Source: Ailanthus altissimus (Eukaryota > Streptophyta > Magnoliopsida > Sapindales > Simaroubaceae). From it: a DNA stretch of 64,000 nucleotides. Shown piece by piece: positions 11,761 to 23,792 of the stretch. Location: assembly GCA_946807835.1 (NCBI GenBank), contig OX327693.1, forward strand, positions 11,983,501-12,047,500. Direction: 5' to 3'. The position numbers were made by a program, and so were the translations under genes. Below the pieces are notes generated by a model. That model did no database searches. It was not told the DNA's origin and worked only from the letters and a program-made list of their open reading frames with translations. Positions within the stretch are counted from its first letter, which is position 1, and every line of letters begins with the position of its first letter.

Positions 11761-12394
11761 ATGTTTGTTTGCTGTTTGGGTTGATTGGAGTAATTATTGT
11801 GTTGTTTGTGATGTATTGGAATTGTGGGTGATGCATTTAAAGTGTTGAAAATGCAAAACCAGGTCACAGCCAAGAGGGACGTCGTGGCAGTGATATTTGG
11901 TGCCACAATGCTGAGGTTTCTAAGCCCTAGTGCCACAACGCTCAGGACTTGGTGCTGTTCAATTCAATTTTTTAAATTGTTTAAAATGCATATGAGTTTA
12001 GTTATGCAATAATAAGAGTTATTTGACTGCATTTATAAACAGTAACCATTTGTTTGTGCTATAACCATAATGGAGACCCTATTGGTGGGTTTAGTTATGC
12101 GTTCACAAAATGAATGAGCAATTGAGAATCACATCCTAATGAGATAGGGATATGTGTTTAAAAATCTCTCTTAATTAGATTCAATGATATTTCATTATGA
12201 GATATGTTATACATTGGCTCTTCTTATTAATATGGTGTTAGACATATCACTTCGGTCTTTTCCAATATTGCTAAAGTGTGAGAGATTAGTAAGTATGCTT
12301 TTGACTATGACGATTAAATATGAGATGAAGCAAATATAAGCGAACGTATTACCTAAGATAATTAAAATGTGAGAGTGGTATTTATTATTTCATA
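11761..12394 (+). mobile_element. untranslated leader remnant of the locus 2 copia element
   Basis: Collinear with the leader of the complete family A element (39,210-40,130). It shares the 'gtgttgaaaatg' stretch, the 'tgccacaa.gct' repeat-like part (11,870-11,950) and degenerate copies of the 'gctacagtgtgaggg' motif (near 12,270 and 12,360). There is no gag; near 12,395 it jumps straight to the middle of a family A LTR, so all coding sequence has been deleted. Confidence 0.7.
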
Positions 12395-13485
12395 ATGTGT
12401 ATATGGAGCATCATTTATGAATTTATGAAAAAGTTTCATAAGACAAAACGGATGTGAACTTAAGGAATTTCATAACATAAAATATACTCGTAGAACACTA
12501 GGGTAGCGCACCAAGTCAAACAGTTCAATCTAAAAAAAATTTGATATGCAGAAATTATTTTAAAATCTCTCAAAAAATTTATTAACTTAAATGTTATGTC
12601 TAAGATTTTTTAATTATTATTTGATGTTAATTAAATAATTTGAGCAAGTGGCGTGTATGAAATGGACATTTGTCTTAGATATAGATACTTGTCCAATTTT
12701 TATATGAACTTGGCATTTTATTCACTTAATAAAAGGACACGTCCTTAAGCAAAAGTGAAAGTATTGAATAAAATAAAATAAAAAAGATGAAGAGTTGTTT
12801 TTTTTTTTTTTTTTGCATTAAACAATTCGGCCACTTCAATTCAAAATGTATTGAATTGTTATGCTTTCACATTTGTTATTTCAAAGCACGAGGTGTAACT
12901 TGTTAATGAATTTCTAGAAGTAAAGTGGCCATTCTTCATGCAATTATTCGGCCAATATCAAAAGTCATGCCACCATGTTATTTTAAAGCATGAGGTGTAA
13001 TTTATTTTAAGAAAAAATCTGCACCTCATGCTTAATGTGAAATGCCACTCTAATGCATTTCATTTGCTGAAATGGGAGGCCAAAATTTTTATAAAAAAGC
13101 AAAGAAATTCAATAATTTAAAAAAGCAATTTATATTAAAATTTGTTTGCAATATAAATAAGTTTTTTAGAAGCCTTCGACAATTTACTAAAAGAAAAAAA
13201 AATCAATTGTAAGTGTTACAAACTGATGAAACAAAAAAAAATTTTCTTTTATTATTTTGGTTGAGAAACAACTAGAAGGAAAGTGTTGCTTCAACAACAT
13301 TTTCATTTGAAATTAATTGTTACTATTCTAGCTTTGCAATCCCATAATCAGATGTTGCAAACTGGAATTGCTCGATGGATCACTTCAGGGTAAACTTTGA
13401 TAACACAAAATACCTCAAAATGCCTTCAAAGGTAATTTTTAATCTCATTAGTATAATGAGACTTAAATTCAGTATGTGTATATTG
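12395..13485 (+). mobile_element. 3' LTR remnant (second half) of the locus 2 copia element
   Basis: Matches the distal half of the family A LTR from about 45,475 of the complete copy: the 'caaactcacagaatagttc'-like part at 12,415, the 'caatctaaaaaa' part at 12,527, and the end part with 'cacttcagggtaaac' near 13,383. It stops about 100 bp short of the expected LTR end, where another repeat begins. Confidence 0.6.
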
Positions 13486-13503
13486 TATAAAAAATAAAAA
13501 AAA

Positions 13504-13685
13504 CTACAGTCTTACATAATGAAATTCTATTTTTATTAATTATTATGAACTAAATTTAGTTTAGAAAAAACTTGTGATCTATACTTTTTGTATTACTATT
13601 ATACGCCTATTACATAGATCACATATTTTATAAATATAGGCTCATTAATTTATACTCAAATAAATGTATGAATAAACTTATTAAT
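13504..13685. repeat. dispersed repeat R1, copy 1
   Basis: About 180 bp alignable end to end in the same orientation with 21,557-21,737 (starts ctaca.tcttaca, passes 'aaaaaacttgtgat' and 'tagatcacata', ends aataaacttattaat). Class unknown; probably part of an LTR, since copy 2 lies in an LTR-like region. Confidence 0.6.
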
Positions 13686-15240
13686 CGTTTGAACAGCGGG
13701 GTCTAGGCGGTGTTCGTCCACTCATCGCAAAAAAATCACCAATGGGAGAATAGTAACCGACAATAAAAAGGAGTTATAGGCGCATGGACATGATTTCAAC
13801 CTCTAATTTGTGTGGTTTTGACATTGTTCAAACGGTTGTCAAGTTCTAAATCATCTAAGCTGTGTGGTGACAATCATGGTAGATCAGAAAGTTGGTGATT
13901 GTTTAGAATTGTCCATGATTTTCTGTGAAATGGAGACTGTTTTAGCTTAAATAAAAGCCGAAAGAACCTTGCACGGGTGATCTAAAACTAGAAATAAAAA
14001 ATTCTATCGAATGTTTTTGCAAATAGAGAAAAGAAAAGAAACTCTTATAATGTTAAAGAAAACTACCTCTTAGAAAGGATTAAAAGGTTTCTATTCCATA
14101 TTAGAAAATATAAAGGCAGTAAAAAACTAAAAAGAAACTAAGAAATACTTTAAAGACTATATTTTTGCTATATTACATTATATATCAATTGTTATAAAAT
14201 AAGCCTTTATATATAGGATTTAAGTTCACATAAACAAAGAAGGTAAAATATATATAAGGAAATAAGTGGTAATTATATAGTAGGAATTGATTGTCTTGAT
14301 TTATGTATATCTTTAACAAATACCCTCCAAAGAGAGCTTACAAGGTTTGAGACAAAACATTAATCTGCCTTATTATAGGACTAATAATAGAGGCTGTAGG
14401 CCTTATGTTAAAGCCTTTTCCCATTCAAAATATTTTAATTCTAGAGTTAATTTAAATATACCAATTAATATATAAAATGAAGTTTCAGTCATAATATCTA
14501 ATTTTATCTCCTAAACTAATTAATAAGGCTAGTAAATTAATAAACTAATATAATACAAAAATTATGACAATAATCTTATCCTAATCTCATTAGAATATTA
14601 ATGTCACATAAGATAATATATTTTATATATGGACATATGCATGTGGCACCCTTAATTTATACGACATGTTATTTATCCATTCAATTAACTAAATATATAA
14701 ATAACTAATAATTCATGGATTTTCCTTGGAAGAAAAATATTAAAACTAAGCTTAAAATTTTCAAAGACCTCCTTGAAGTCAAATTGGGTTCTTTCATAAT
14801 GTCCATTGCCACTTGCTTGTCTCCTTTTATGGGCTAGGTATTTTGGACTTTTAATTTTTGAGTCATTTATTTTAAAAAATAAATTGGGTATATTTTATGC
14901 TTAAAATTCCTACAGAGTCTCCTTAAAATAAAATTTGATAAAAAAAATTTTAAAATCCAATAATTTTATTAAATTTGAACTAAAATTAAAAAGAGTTTGG
15001 GCCAACTTTAAATTTATAATACTTAAAATAGAATAGTTCAAAAAAAATTCTAGGTCAAAATTAGGACCTATTTACAAATTCTTTAAAGTTATTTAGCCAA
15101 ACTATAATTATCTAAAATTAGAGGGGACTGGGTAAAAAAATTTCTATTTAGGGCATGTTTACAAAATTAGCAAACTTTTCTAAACCAAAATAAAATTAAG
15201 AAAAACTTAGAGTGGACTAGATTTTATTTTCCAAATGAAA
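13686..15240. other. AT-rich stretch, nothing recognised
   Basis: No reading frame of note, no RNA gene. The region is strongly A+T-rich with scattered short poly-A/T runs and looks like old decayed repeat. A short, less AT-rich patch near 13,695-13,790 is unassigned. Confidence 0.4.
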
Positions 15241-16900
15241 TTTTTTTCGTGAAAACTAACATATACAAATATTAATAGCAAGTGTACGAGTTGTGAGCAA
15301 ATAATAAAGTAATAAGCAAGTATCATTCTCCACGAGGATTAACCTTTTAAATTTATACAAGCACTATGGGTTTTTACAGCTCGATTTTATCTAGGCTACT
15401 TTGATTTAAATACAAGAACTAAAGAAAATTAAACTAACAAACTAATTAAAGCAACAATTAAATTTGATAATCTAGAGAAATAACGAATCTATAATAAAAA
15501 GGGAATCCTAAGGACTTGATTTCGCTATATTCTTCTATGTTCTTCCTATTTAGCAAATTCATTCAATTCATTAATCAAGGGTTTTAGACTAATCTCATTA
15601 TCTCTCTTGAGCATAAAATGAGATCCTATATACACATATGCAAGTTTATATTCCTATCTAACTTGTCTATCTATACATACATTACGCAATCTTTAAATTA
15701 GTTACCCAAAGATCGATCTCATTACCTCTCCTAAGCGTCAAATAACTAAGCATACATTTCCAAGTCAATATCCTTATCTAACTTGTCTACATATGTAATA
15801 TTTGAACAACCATTTGATCACCCAAGTGCTATTAGCCTTCCGACTTAATAACAAACTCAAGCCATGTTTCTTAAATCCGACTAATGGATCAATATTTTCT
15901 GAGCATTAACTCATTAATCAACAACAACTAATTCATTTTCTAATTAATTAGAGGCATAAAGCATAGAGGAACATAAATGAATTAAACTATAATCCACCAA
16001 ATCATTGAAATATAATATAAATAAAACTACATCAAACCCTAAAATTCACTGTTTAGGCACAAATAAATCCAACCAGAACTAAGCACAAAATGAAGATTAT
16101 CCAGAAGTTCATAAGTGCAAACATAATTATACAGCCAAAATCCACAAAAAACTTCAAACAAAAGAAAAAAAGTGAAAGAAAAAAGAAAACCAAATTTTGG
16201 GGTGTCTCCAAGGCTTCACTCTTTCAAGTGTCTTTAATGATCCTCAAGAAGCCTTGGAGATATTCTTTCTCCATTTCAAATTTGAATTCAAGCGTTTCTC
16301 CCTTATGTTTTTCAGTCCTCCCTTTTTATAAAAATGAGAAGTGACTCAAAGATTCTAATTTATAAGTCTTAAATTAGGGAAAACTTAGAGCACAAATGTT
16401 CAACTATTGGTGACGACACAACTTGGGTCCTTTAAGGCTGTAGCACCACCAAATTTGATTTAGGGCCGCGGGCGGGAAAGAGTGGTATTGTGGCCCCAAA
16501 TCACTACACAAATTAAGGCCGTTGTGGCACTGTTCACATTTCACTATTCCTTATTACTATTCACTGTTCATGGTTACTATTTAAATTAAGCATTTGTGGT
16601 CTTCTTATTATAATTTAGCACATTTTCCTTGGATTTTTTTCTGCCAAATAGTTCTATTAACTTTAAACTCATAAAATGACATTAATACATATAAAAGAAC
16701 CATATATTTATTCTCAAAATATGCAAACATCAAATTATGAGGATACAATATGATGTATAAAATACGATTATCAAAAACTTTAACATCGTTTCTTACATAG
16801 CCTCCGCCCCCTTTTCTTGCCCAAACTTTCAGCACCGATCAATTTCGAGAGGAGACCGTCGATTAGTTCAAAAGGCGTCAACCACCATTACAGGCAACAC
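15241..16900 (-). repeat. LTR-type repeat, probable Ty3/gypsy, minus orientation
   Basis: Read on the minus strand it ends near 15,280 in a 'cctcgtggagaa...actcgtacacttgc' stretch, the kind seen at the 3' end of Athila/Tat-type LTRs. Near 16,500-16,580 it carries clustered aacagt/aatagt words like those at 180-320 and 49,700-49,900. A TATA-like ttttataaaa lies near 16,325. A 22-bp imperfect inverted repeat around 'ccaaggctt...aagccttgg' lies at 16,208-16,257. The open frame at 16,090-16,344 is Lys-rich and likely fortuitous. Right boundary uncertain. Confidence 0.45.
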
Positions 16901-17304
16901 ATCTCACTTATCGACTTCTCCACAAGTTAATCAAGAAGGAAAATTGGGATATTATTACACAAATTAACCAAAAATATAGATGTTATATTTTTCTTTCTTT
17001 CATAATAATAAATAAAAAAAGAAAGAACCTAATAATTTAATCTTATAAAAAATCTAAAGAATCACCAAAAAATTAACCAAGAGGTAAAATTGTGATTTTC
17101 CATCATCCCCTCTTGTTACAATTCCCAAATAAAAAAACAAACTACAAGCAAATATCAAACCATGAATTATTATTATGGGTAGAATCACTCATTATTTAAT
17201 GAATAAATATAACAAATATAGATTAAATTATACAATTTGTGTCATAATAAATAATTTACTACCATAGATAAAAATAAATTATTACTGTAATATGAAACAA
17301 CGCG
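16901..17304. other. AT-rich stretch, probable internal remnant of a minus-strand copia element
   Basis: It lies on the internal side of the primer-binding site at 17,305, so it would be the leader of that element. No gag sequence is seen. Confidence 0.35.
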
Positions 17305-17316
17305 ATTCTGATATCA
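17305..17316 (-). promoter_or_regulatory. degenerate copia primer-binding site
   Basis: Minus strand reads TGATATCAGAAT directly after an LTR end ...ATGCCAACA plus 2 bp. This is the common copia arrangement CCAACA-ATTGGTATCAGAGC with a few substitutions. It marks an LTR lying to its right (from 17,319) in minus orientation. Confidence 0.65.
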
Positions 17317-17318
17317 AT

Positions 17319-18333
17319 TGTTGGCATAAAAAAAATTGTTTAATAAAGTAAAATACAAGGGATGCCAGATTATCTTGTTCATAATTATGTATATATAGAG
17401 ATAGAAGATTACTTCAATTCATAGATTTGATTAAGCTAGAATTGAATAGTTGTAATTTTTTAACTATTCTTAATCTTCAAACCCACATGTGTAAGCATGT
17501 GGATCTTCCATTAACTTTCAGACTCACACATATCCAAAATTGAGAGAAAAGGCATAGCCTAATTTTTTTTTCACATAAGAATATGTAAAAAGAATTATTC
17601 TTTTTCATTCTTATATTATATTTTACTACTCTCTAACTCCCCTATATATACGGGCATCGACATTGGGTATTTAGCGTTTGATTAGAATTAGGAATTTAAA
17701 GTTTGATTAGAATTTGAGCTAATAGATAGACTACAACACTTATGGACTTTCTAGCTCCAACTTAAAATACTTAATCCATTCATCTCATGATCCAGTAGTT
17801 CTTTTAAGTTAATTCTAAATTGATGTCCATGATTAAAGTTAAGCTATGAAAAATATATTTTGCATCTTTAAGTACTTATTTACCCTTAAGTCATTGAACG
17901 CTCTAATAATTAATTTTTTAATATGTTTATATTTGTATTAAACTTTACAAATAAATACTATTTAAATAAATAAACTACAGTCACATATTTAAATAATTAA
18001 GTACTGCAAACAGCTTAGGTGAATATGACTTATTAGATTCTATATTGCATGATATATGTTTCTAGGACCCATAAAATTATATCTCAAGCTATTTCACTAA
18101 AAATCAAAAGCTGCACTCTAGTAACCCATGTTAATAAATAAAAGTCCATTTAATTTAAACCCTTTTAATTAAATTAAGCTTGGCCTTTAAATTAATAATA
18201 ACCACTTATTTGATCTTTTAATTGATGTCCATGATTAAAGTTAAGCTATGAAAAAATATTTTTCTTCTTTAATTACTTATTTACCCCTAAGTCATTGAAT
18301 GCTCTAATAATTATTTTTTGATAAGCTTATATT
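17319..18333 (-). mobile_element. LTR remnant of a minus-strand copia element (continues at 21,119)
   Basis: Starts (plus) at TGTTGGCAT, the reverse of the LTR end next to the primer site. A TATA-like tatatatacg at 17,643 lies within. It contains a tandem duplication (period 412 bp) and is interrupted at 18,333 by the family T solo LTR; the sequence resumes at 21,119. The outer boundary is not found, so the length is uncertain (about 1.0 kb here plus up to 0.7 kb beyond). Confidence 0.5.
17819..18094. repeat. tandem duplication, copy 1
   Basis: A segment starting attgatgtccatgattaaag and ending ...atctcaagctatt. The second copy starts at 18,231 (period 412 bp), is interrupted by the family T solo LTR, and ends at 21,300. 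The copies differ by scattered substitutions and small gaps. Confidence 0.75.
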
Positions 18334-21300
18334 TGACAGGACTCGCCCCGAGACCCTTTACTGTAGATCCCAGTGGCCCTGTCAGGCACCCCGATGAAGT
18401 TTCTCAGAATTTAACTGGGTAAGTTGAGAAATTCCGCGAGGCGAATCCCTTTTCAGTTCTTGTTATTACTAAGAAAATCTTGGAATATACATAGAAATGA
18501 CATCTTAATTTTTTTTTTAAAAAAGGCAGAGTTTCATTTGTTTTTCTTCAAAATCCAATACAAAACCTGCAAAGAAATTGCACTTTTATTTAAAACACTT
18601 CTCAATACTACCAAATAGGACCTCCGGTCCTTTCCAAAATCAATCTAACTCAACTCAATAATTTCATTAAAATCACAAAACTGGCGCACTCATAAAAAGT
18701 AAAAATGATCATCATAATATCGAAACTTCTTCGTGTTTGTCCAAAACATATGTACAAATACACATGCCTATAACTACTATACAGAAAGTAAAAGAGTGTT
18801 ATTTAGCACATTTACATGTACAAAATGATCTTCAGATTTGGCCTACTAATTAGTTGTAGGAGAATTAGTAGCTTGCATACCGAGACCTGTACCTAAGAAG
18901 AGCGTTTAAAAAATATAAAACACAAAATGAATGAGGTAAAGGAGCTAAATGAGTGCATTTAAGATTTTGAATTAAAATAAAATTCTGATAAATATTAAAT
19001 TCTAAAAGACATGCATAATTTATGTTTTTAAAACTTGTATAAAGCTGTAAAATGGTTTCTAATGTTATATGCTGATGAAATCTTACCAAACGAGTTTTAT
19101 TTACATCTTCGAAAAATAATACCCAAAATCTATACAATATAATAACTAGCATGTGCATATAAACGCATAATATGCAATTGGTAGATCAAAAACTAGTAAA
19201 GCCCTCGCTCGACCATTTTCTTTCTAAACTATACCAATGGTAAGCCTAAAGCTCTATACTCATACAGCGATTCAACTAGCACCGCACACGTGAGTAGATC
19301 ACGGGGCTCTCAACTAATAGCACCCACAGTGACATCTCATTGGCTATGCAGTGGAATCTTACATCGCCTACATATAGCGAGACAATACCCCGTACATATA
19401 TAGCGACTCACATGACTCGATAACCTGACTTTTCAAAGTTAGTGACATACCCCCAATACCTGCTCAAGTGTATGGGATATACCGGTCAGGTCTCATACCA
19501 TTACCACAATTATAATCGAAGGGTACCAATGGCCTTTGAAACAAATGTAGTAATATTAAAGCTGTTTCTTAAACCGAACATGTAAAAGCATTTCTATAGA
19601 TATATATATAAATATATCAAAATCATAAATCATGTTTATGCATTAAAGCACATAAAACATACATTTTCATTATGCAGAAACATAATAACGAAAGATAAAA
19701 AAAAAATGACAGATTTTCACTCATAACCGTTCCGAGCTCAATTTCGCTCCGAATATTTACTCTCGTTACCGGTCTCAGTTTTCTTCACCTACACGCCATA
19801 AATGACAATTAGAACTAATTCAAACACTAGAATCTCATTTAACTACTAAACGCCATAATTGGCATACAAAGCTCGGATGGATACTACTTTTCGATTTTTA
19901 TTTACGGTGTCATTTAATCTAATCTAACTCACCATCCGACACCCTAAAAATTGCTTAACACCCTATAACTTTGGTTGGACATAACTGCACTTCACCATAC
20001 CAAAATGGATAATTATGCCCTCTTTCTTCATTTGTTTGATTTTTTCATCAATCATATCTATTCAATTTACATAGGGCACCATTTATACACCACAATTCAA
20101 CCATAACACAACTCAACCCTAACTTCCCTAAAGTGGCAGAATTTCACCCTATATTCCAACACGTTTCTTTTCTCAATTTCTTGTTCCAATTGCATTAAAA
20201 TCAAGCCAATTTCATTCTAATGCCCTAATTATAACCAACTGAAGTCTCTACATCAAAGTCACCCAAAGCCCTAATTCTTACCTTGTCAATTTTTTCAATT
20301 TAATGGCTCCTTTAAGCTCTACACTAGAATTCAACTCAATCTAAACCAAGAATACACACAATAACATCAATTGAAGCAATCTTGAAAGTTCACATATCAA
20401 ACTCACAAAACAATGCTTTTCTTACCTTTCTTTCTTGAATTTTCACTAATGGAGGCTTCAATGGATCTTAGAAACTTGTACTTGACCTTATTTTAGCTTG
20501 ATAAAGCATGAAAAACCATGAAACAAATTTGAAATTTCACTGTAGCAACCCCTCCTTTCTCTTGGCCGAATTTTGCTTCTCTTGCTCTAAGATGTTTACT
20601 TTTTCTCTCATGAAATTTCTACATACTTCTACTATATATATAGAGCTCCCTTAATTGTCTAATTTACCCCTCAACTTACTCTAAATTTCTAATTTGCCAT
20701 TGATTGGAAACTAAGTACGTAATTGGTTCATTTGTAACTATTTAGTTAGAATAGTCAAAAGAACTAACTAGAATTCCCAACTTGACAATCTATGAAATTG
20801 TCTCTAATTGGTCCATTCTCTAATATATGGATTGTGTTTCTCAACAAAGGTTTGTTTCATACATAACCCTTAAATGAAAATTCATGAAGTAAATTAAAAT
20901 TTCCTTTTCCAGCCAATAGAAAAAAATTCTAAAAATATTCTAGGGTCGTTCGACGCTCCGACCAATGTAAAATTACCAAATTAGGTCTAATATCTCTCAC
21001 GCGCACCGTAGAAAAAAAATATTTATAATAGGGTTAGAATTGAGTAACCCCACGGTGTCTTCATTACTCTATACTAAATTTTAGGCGCCAATACTACTAA
21101 TAGGGATTGGATATTACAATATTTGTATATGAATTTACAATTAAATATTATTATTTAATAAAACATTTATGAATAAATTGCAACCATATATTTAAATGAT
21201 CAAGTACTACAAATAGCGTAAGTAAACATTATTTATTAGATTCCATCTTGCTTATATATATATATTCCTATGACCCATGAAATTATATCTTTAAGCTATT
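18231..21300. repeat. tandem duplication, copy 2 (split by the solo LTR)
   Basis: Left part 18,231-18,333 matches copy 1 from attgatgtccatgattaaag to ...gctctaataatta; right part 21,119-21,300 continues the match through 'atatttaaatgatcaagtact' to ...aagctatt. The 2,785-bp family T LTR plus one copy of ATATT is the intervening material, so the duplication predates that insertion. Confidence 0.7.
18334..21118 (-). mobile_element. solo LTR, family T (2,785 bp)
   Basis: Plus-strand edges are TGACAGG... and ...ATATTACA (TG...CA), flanked by the perfect TSD ATATT at 18,329-18,333 and 21,119-21,123. Orientation is minus, judged from a TATA-like run at 20,629-20,643 and the plus-oriented relative at 21,849. 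No coding sequence lies inside, so it is a solo LTR. The outer end carries 'ctcgccccgagaccc', and the middle (19,200-19,560) has the 'agtgacatctcattggc' stretch shared with the relative. By general look it belongs to a long-LTR Ty3/gypsy (Del/Tekay-like) element; no protein is present to prove that. Confidence 0.85.
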
Positions 21301-21848
21301 GAGGTTTTCACAGTTTATATGATCTCACTATATGATAACACAAAAGATATAATACATGAATATAAGTTCACTATTTGCTCAAGATTAATGTCAATCAAGC
21401 TTACTAAAGATTTTGTGAATTAAGATCAATGGCATTTAGTTAACCTAATTAAAATTCATAATAGTCCTGTTCAACATATCATATACAATAATTTTTCTAC
21501 TCAAAGTCTCTACTTCGATGATTAAAGTAAATTATCCACTATAAGAATAAAAACAACTACAACCTTACAAAATGAAATACCCTTTTCATTAATAATCGTA
21601 AACTAAATTTAATTTATAAAAAACTTGTGATATATATATTTTTATTAGCATCTTATGTCTAATATATAGATCACATACTTTATAAATCTGGTCTCATTAA
21701 TGTACGCTCCAACATATGTTTGAATAAACTTATTAATAAAATAAAATACTATTATACATGCTTTAAGAGCACAAAATAACACCTGCCCAATAATTACCAC
21801 ATTGAAAATGTTATTTCGTTCATTACAAGTACCTTTGAAGAGGGTTGG
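21119..21848. repeat. continuation of the LTR-like region; includes repeat R1 copy 2 (21,557-21,737)
   Basis: After the end of the split tandem duplication (21,300) the sequence remains AT-rich without genes. R1 copy 2 matches 13,504-13,685. The piece probably belongs to the minus-strand copia LTR that starts at 17,319. Confidence 0.45.
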
Positions 21849-23768
21849 TGTAGTATTCGATCCCTATTAGTAGTATAGATGCTTAGATTTTGGAATAAAG
21901 CGATAAAGACACCGTAGGGTTACTTGATTCCAACCCTATTAGAAATATATTTTTTATGGTATGCATGAGAGGTATTAGACCTAAATTGATAATTTTACAC
22001 TCGCTTGGAGCGTCGAATGGTTATAGAATATTTTTAAAAATTTTTTCCATTGGCTTGGAAAAGGAAATTTTAATTTAATTCATGAATTTCCATATAAGTG
22101 TTATCCATGGAACGAGCCTTTATTAAGAAACACAATCCATGTATTAGAAAATGGACCAATTAGAGACAAGTCAAAGGATTGCCAAGTTAAAGTATAGTCA
22201 GTTCCTTTGACTATTCTAACTAAATAGTTAGAAAGGAATCAATTAAATGCTTCCATTTTTTACTAATGGCAATTTAGAAATTTAGGGTTAGTTGAGAGGT
22301 AAATTGGACTTTTAGAAGAGCACTATATAAGGATGAAATATGTATAAATTTAGCTAAGTAAAAAGTAAAACATATTAGAGTAAAAAATGAGAGAATTCGG
22401 CCAAGGTGAGAAGGTGCTACTACAATAAAACCCAAGACTTTTTCATGATTTTTCATGTATGATCAAGTTTAAATAAAGCCAAATACAAGTTCCTAAGATC
22501 AATTGAACCTTCCATTTGTGAAAATCCAAGGAAAAGAGGTAAGAAAAGCATTATTTGGTAATGGTGATGTGTGAATTTTTCAAGATTACTCAATTAATGT
22601 TTTTGTGTGAATTATTGATTTAGATTGAATTGAATTCAAGTGTGGAGCTTAAAGGACTCATCAAAGTAAAGGAATTAGTAAGGTAAGAATTAGGGTTTGG
22701 TGTGATTTTATTGTAGAAACTTCAATTGGACATTATTAGGTATTAGAATTAAATTGGCTTGATTTAGATGTCATTGGAACAAGAAAGTGAGAAAAGAAAT
22801 GTGTTGTGTAGAGAATAGTACATTCGTTCACTTAGGGCATTTTAGGGTTTGAGCTCTGCTTTGATTAAATTATTGTGTATAAATGATTCCTTATATCAAT
22901 TGGATGTATATGGTTGATAGAAAATAAAAAATGAAGAAAATGAGACATACTTTTTCATTTTAGTAAGGTGAGGGGCAATTATGTCTAACCAAATTTATAA
23001 GGTGTTAAGCAATTTTTATGGTTTCCGATGGTGTATTAAACAAGATTAAATAAGATTGAATGACTTTGTAAATGAAAAATGGAAAGTAGAGTCCATTTGG
23101 GCTTTGTAAGCCAATGAGCGTGTTTAGTAGTTTAATTGTAATTTTGGCATTGGTAAAGGTTATAAATGTCTTTATGGCATGTAGGTGAAGAAAATTTAGA
23201 GCGGTAAAAAGATGAAAAAATTTCGAAGAAAAATTAAACTTGAAGCGTTCGGTGAGTGAAAATCTGCATTGTATATGTTTTGTTTATTATAGTTTAGCGT
23301 ATTTGAATTTTATGCTTTCTATGATCCAAAATGATTAAATATGATTTGTAGTCTTTATAATATTGTTATAATTATAAAATTTTATGTTTAGTTGAAAAAC
23401 AGATTTTTAAAATTTATTAAATTAGTTTTCAAAGGCTATCGGTACTCTCAGATTTATATTGTGGTGATGGTTTAAGACCCGGCTGGTATATTCAGTACGC
23501 ATAGGCATGTATTGGGAGACGTGTCACTAACTTTGAGAAGTTAAGTTGTCGAGTCATGTGAGTCAATTTATATGTACAGGGTATTGTCTCGCTATATGTA
23601 GGATTCCGCTACATAGCCAGTGAGATGTCTTTAGATTGTCACAGTGGGTGGTGCTAATTTAGACGCTCTGTGACCTACTCACATGTGTAGTGCTAGTTTA
23701 GTCACTGCGTGAGCATAGAGGTTTAGGGTTACCGTTTGGCACAGTTTAGAAGAAAATGGCCGAGCAAG
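21849..23768 (+). mobile_element. truncated family T LTR, plus orientation
   Basis: Begins TGTAGTATTCGATCCC and aligns along its whole length with the reverse complement of 21,118 down to about 19,200, so it lacks the last roughly 870 bp of the LTR. A TATA-like cactatataagg lies at 22,321. Shared landmarks are 'cgagtcatgtgagtc' near 23,551 and 'ggccgagcaag' at the break. It abuts family A integrase sequence, and no TSD is visible. With the solo LTR it forms an inverted repeat with 1.92-kb arms and a 730-bp spacer. Confidence 0.75.
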
Positions 23769-23792
23769 AATTCCTCAACACAAAAGTGGTCT

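Noticed and set aside
16090..16344. 84-codon Lys-rich frame
   Set aside because: Composition follows an A-rich stretch within an LTR-type repeat; no motif.
18865..19158. 97-codon minus-strand frame
   Set aside because: Lies within the family T solo LTR; the inverted copy does not keep the frame open.
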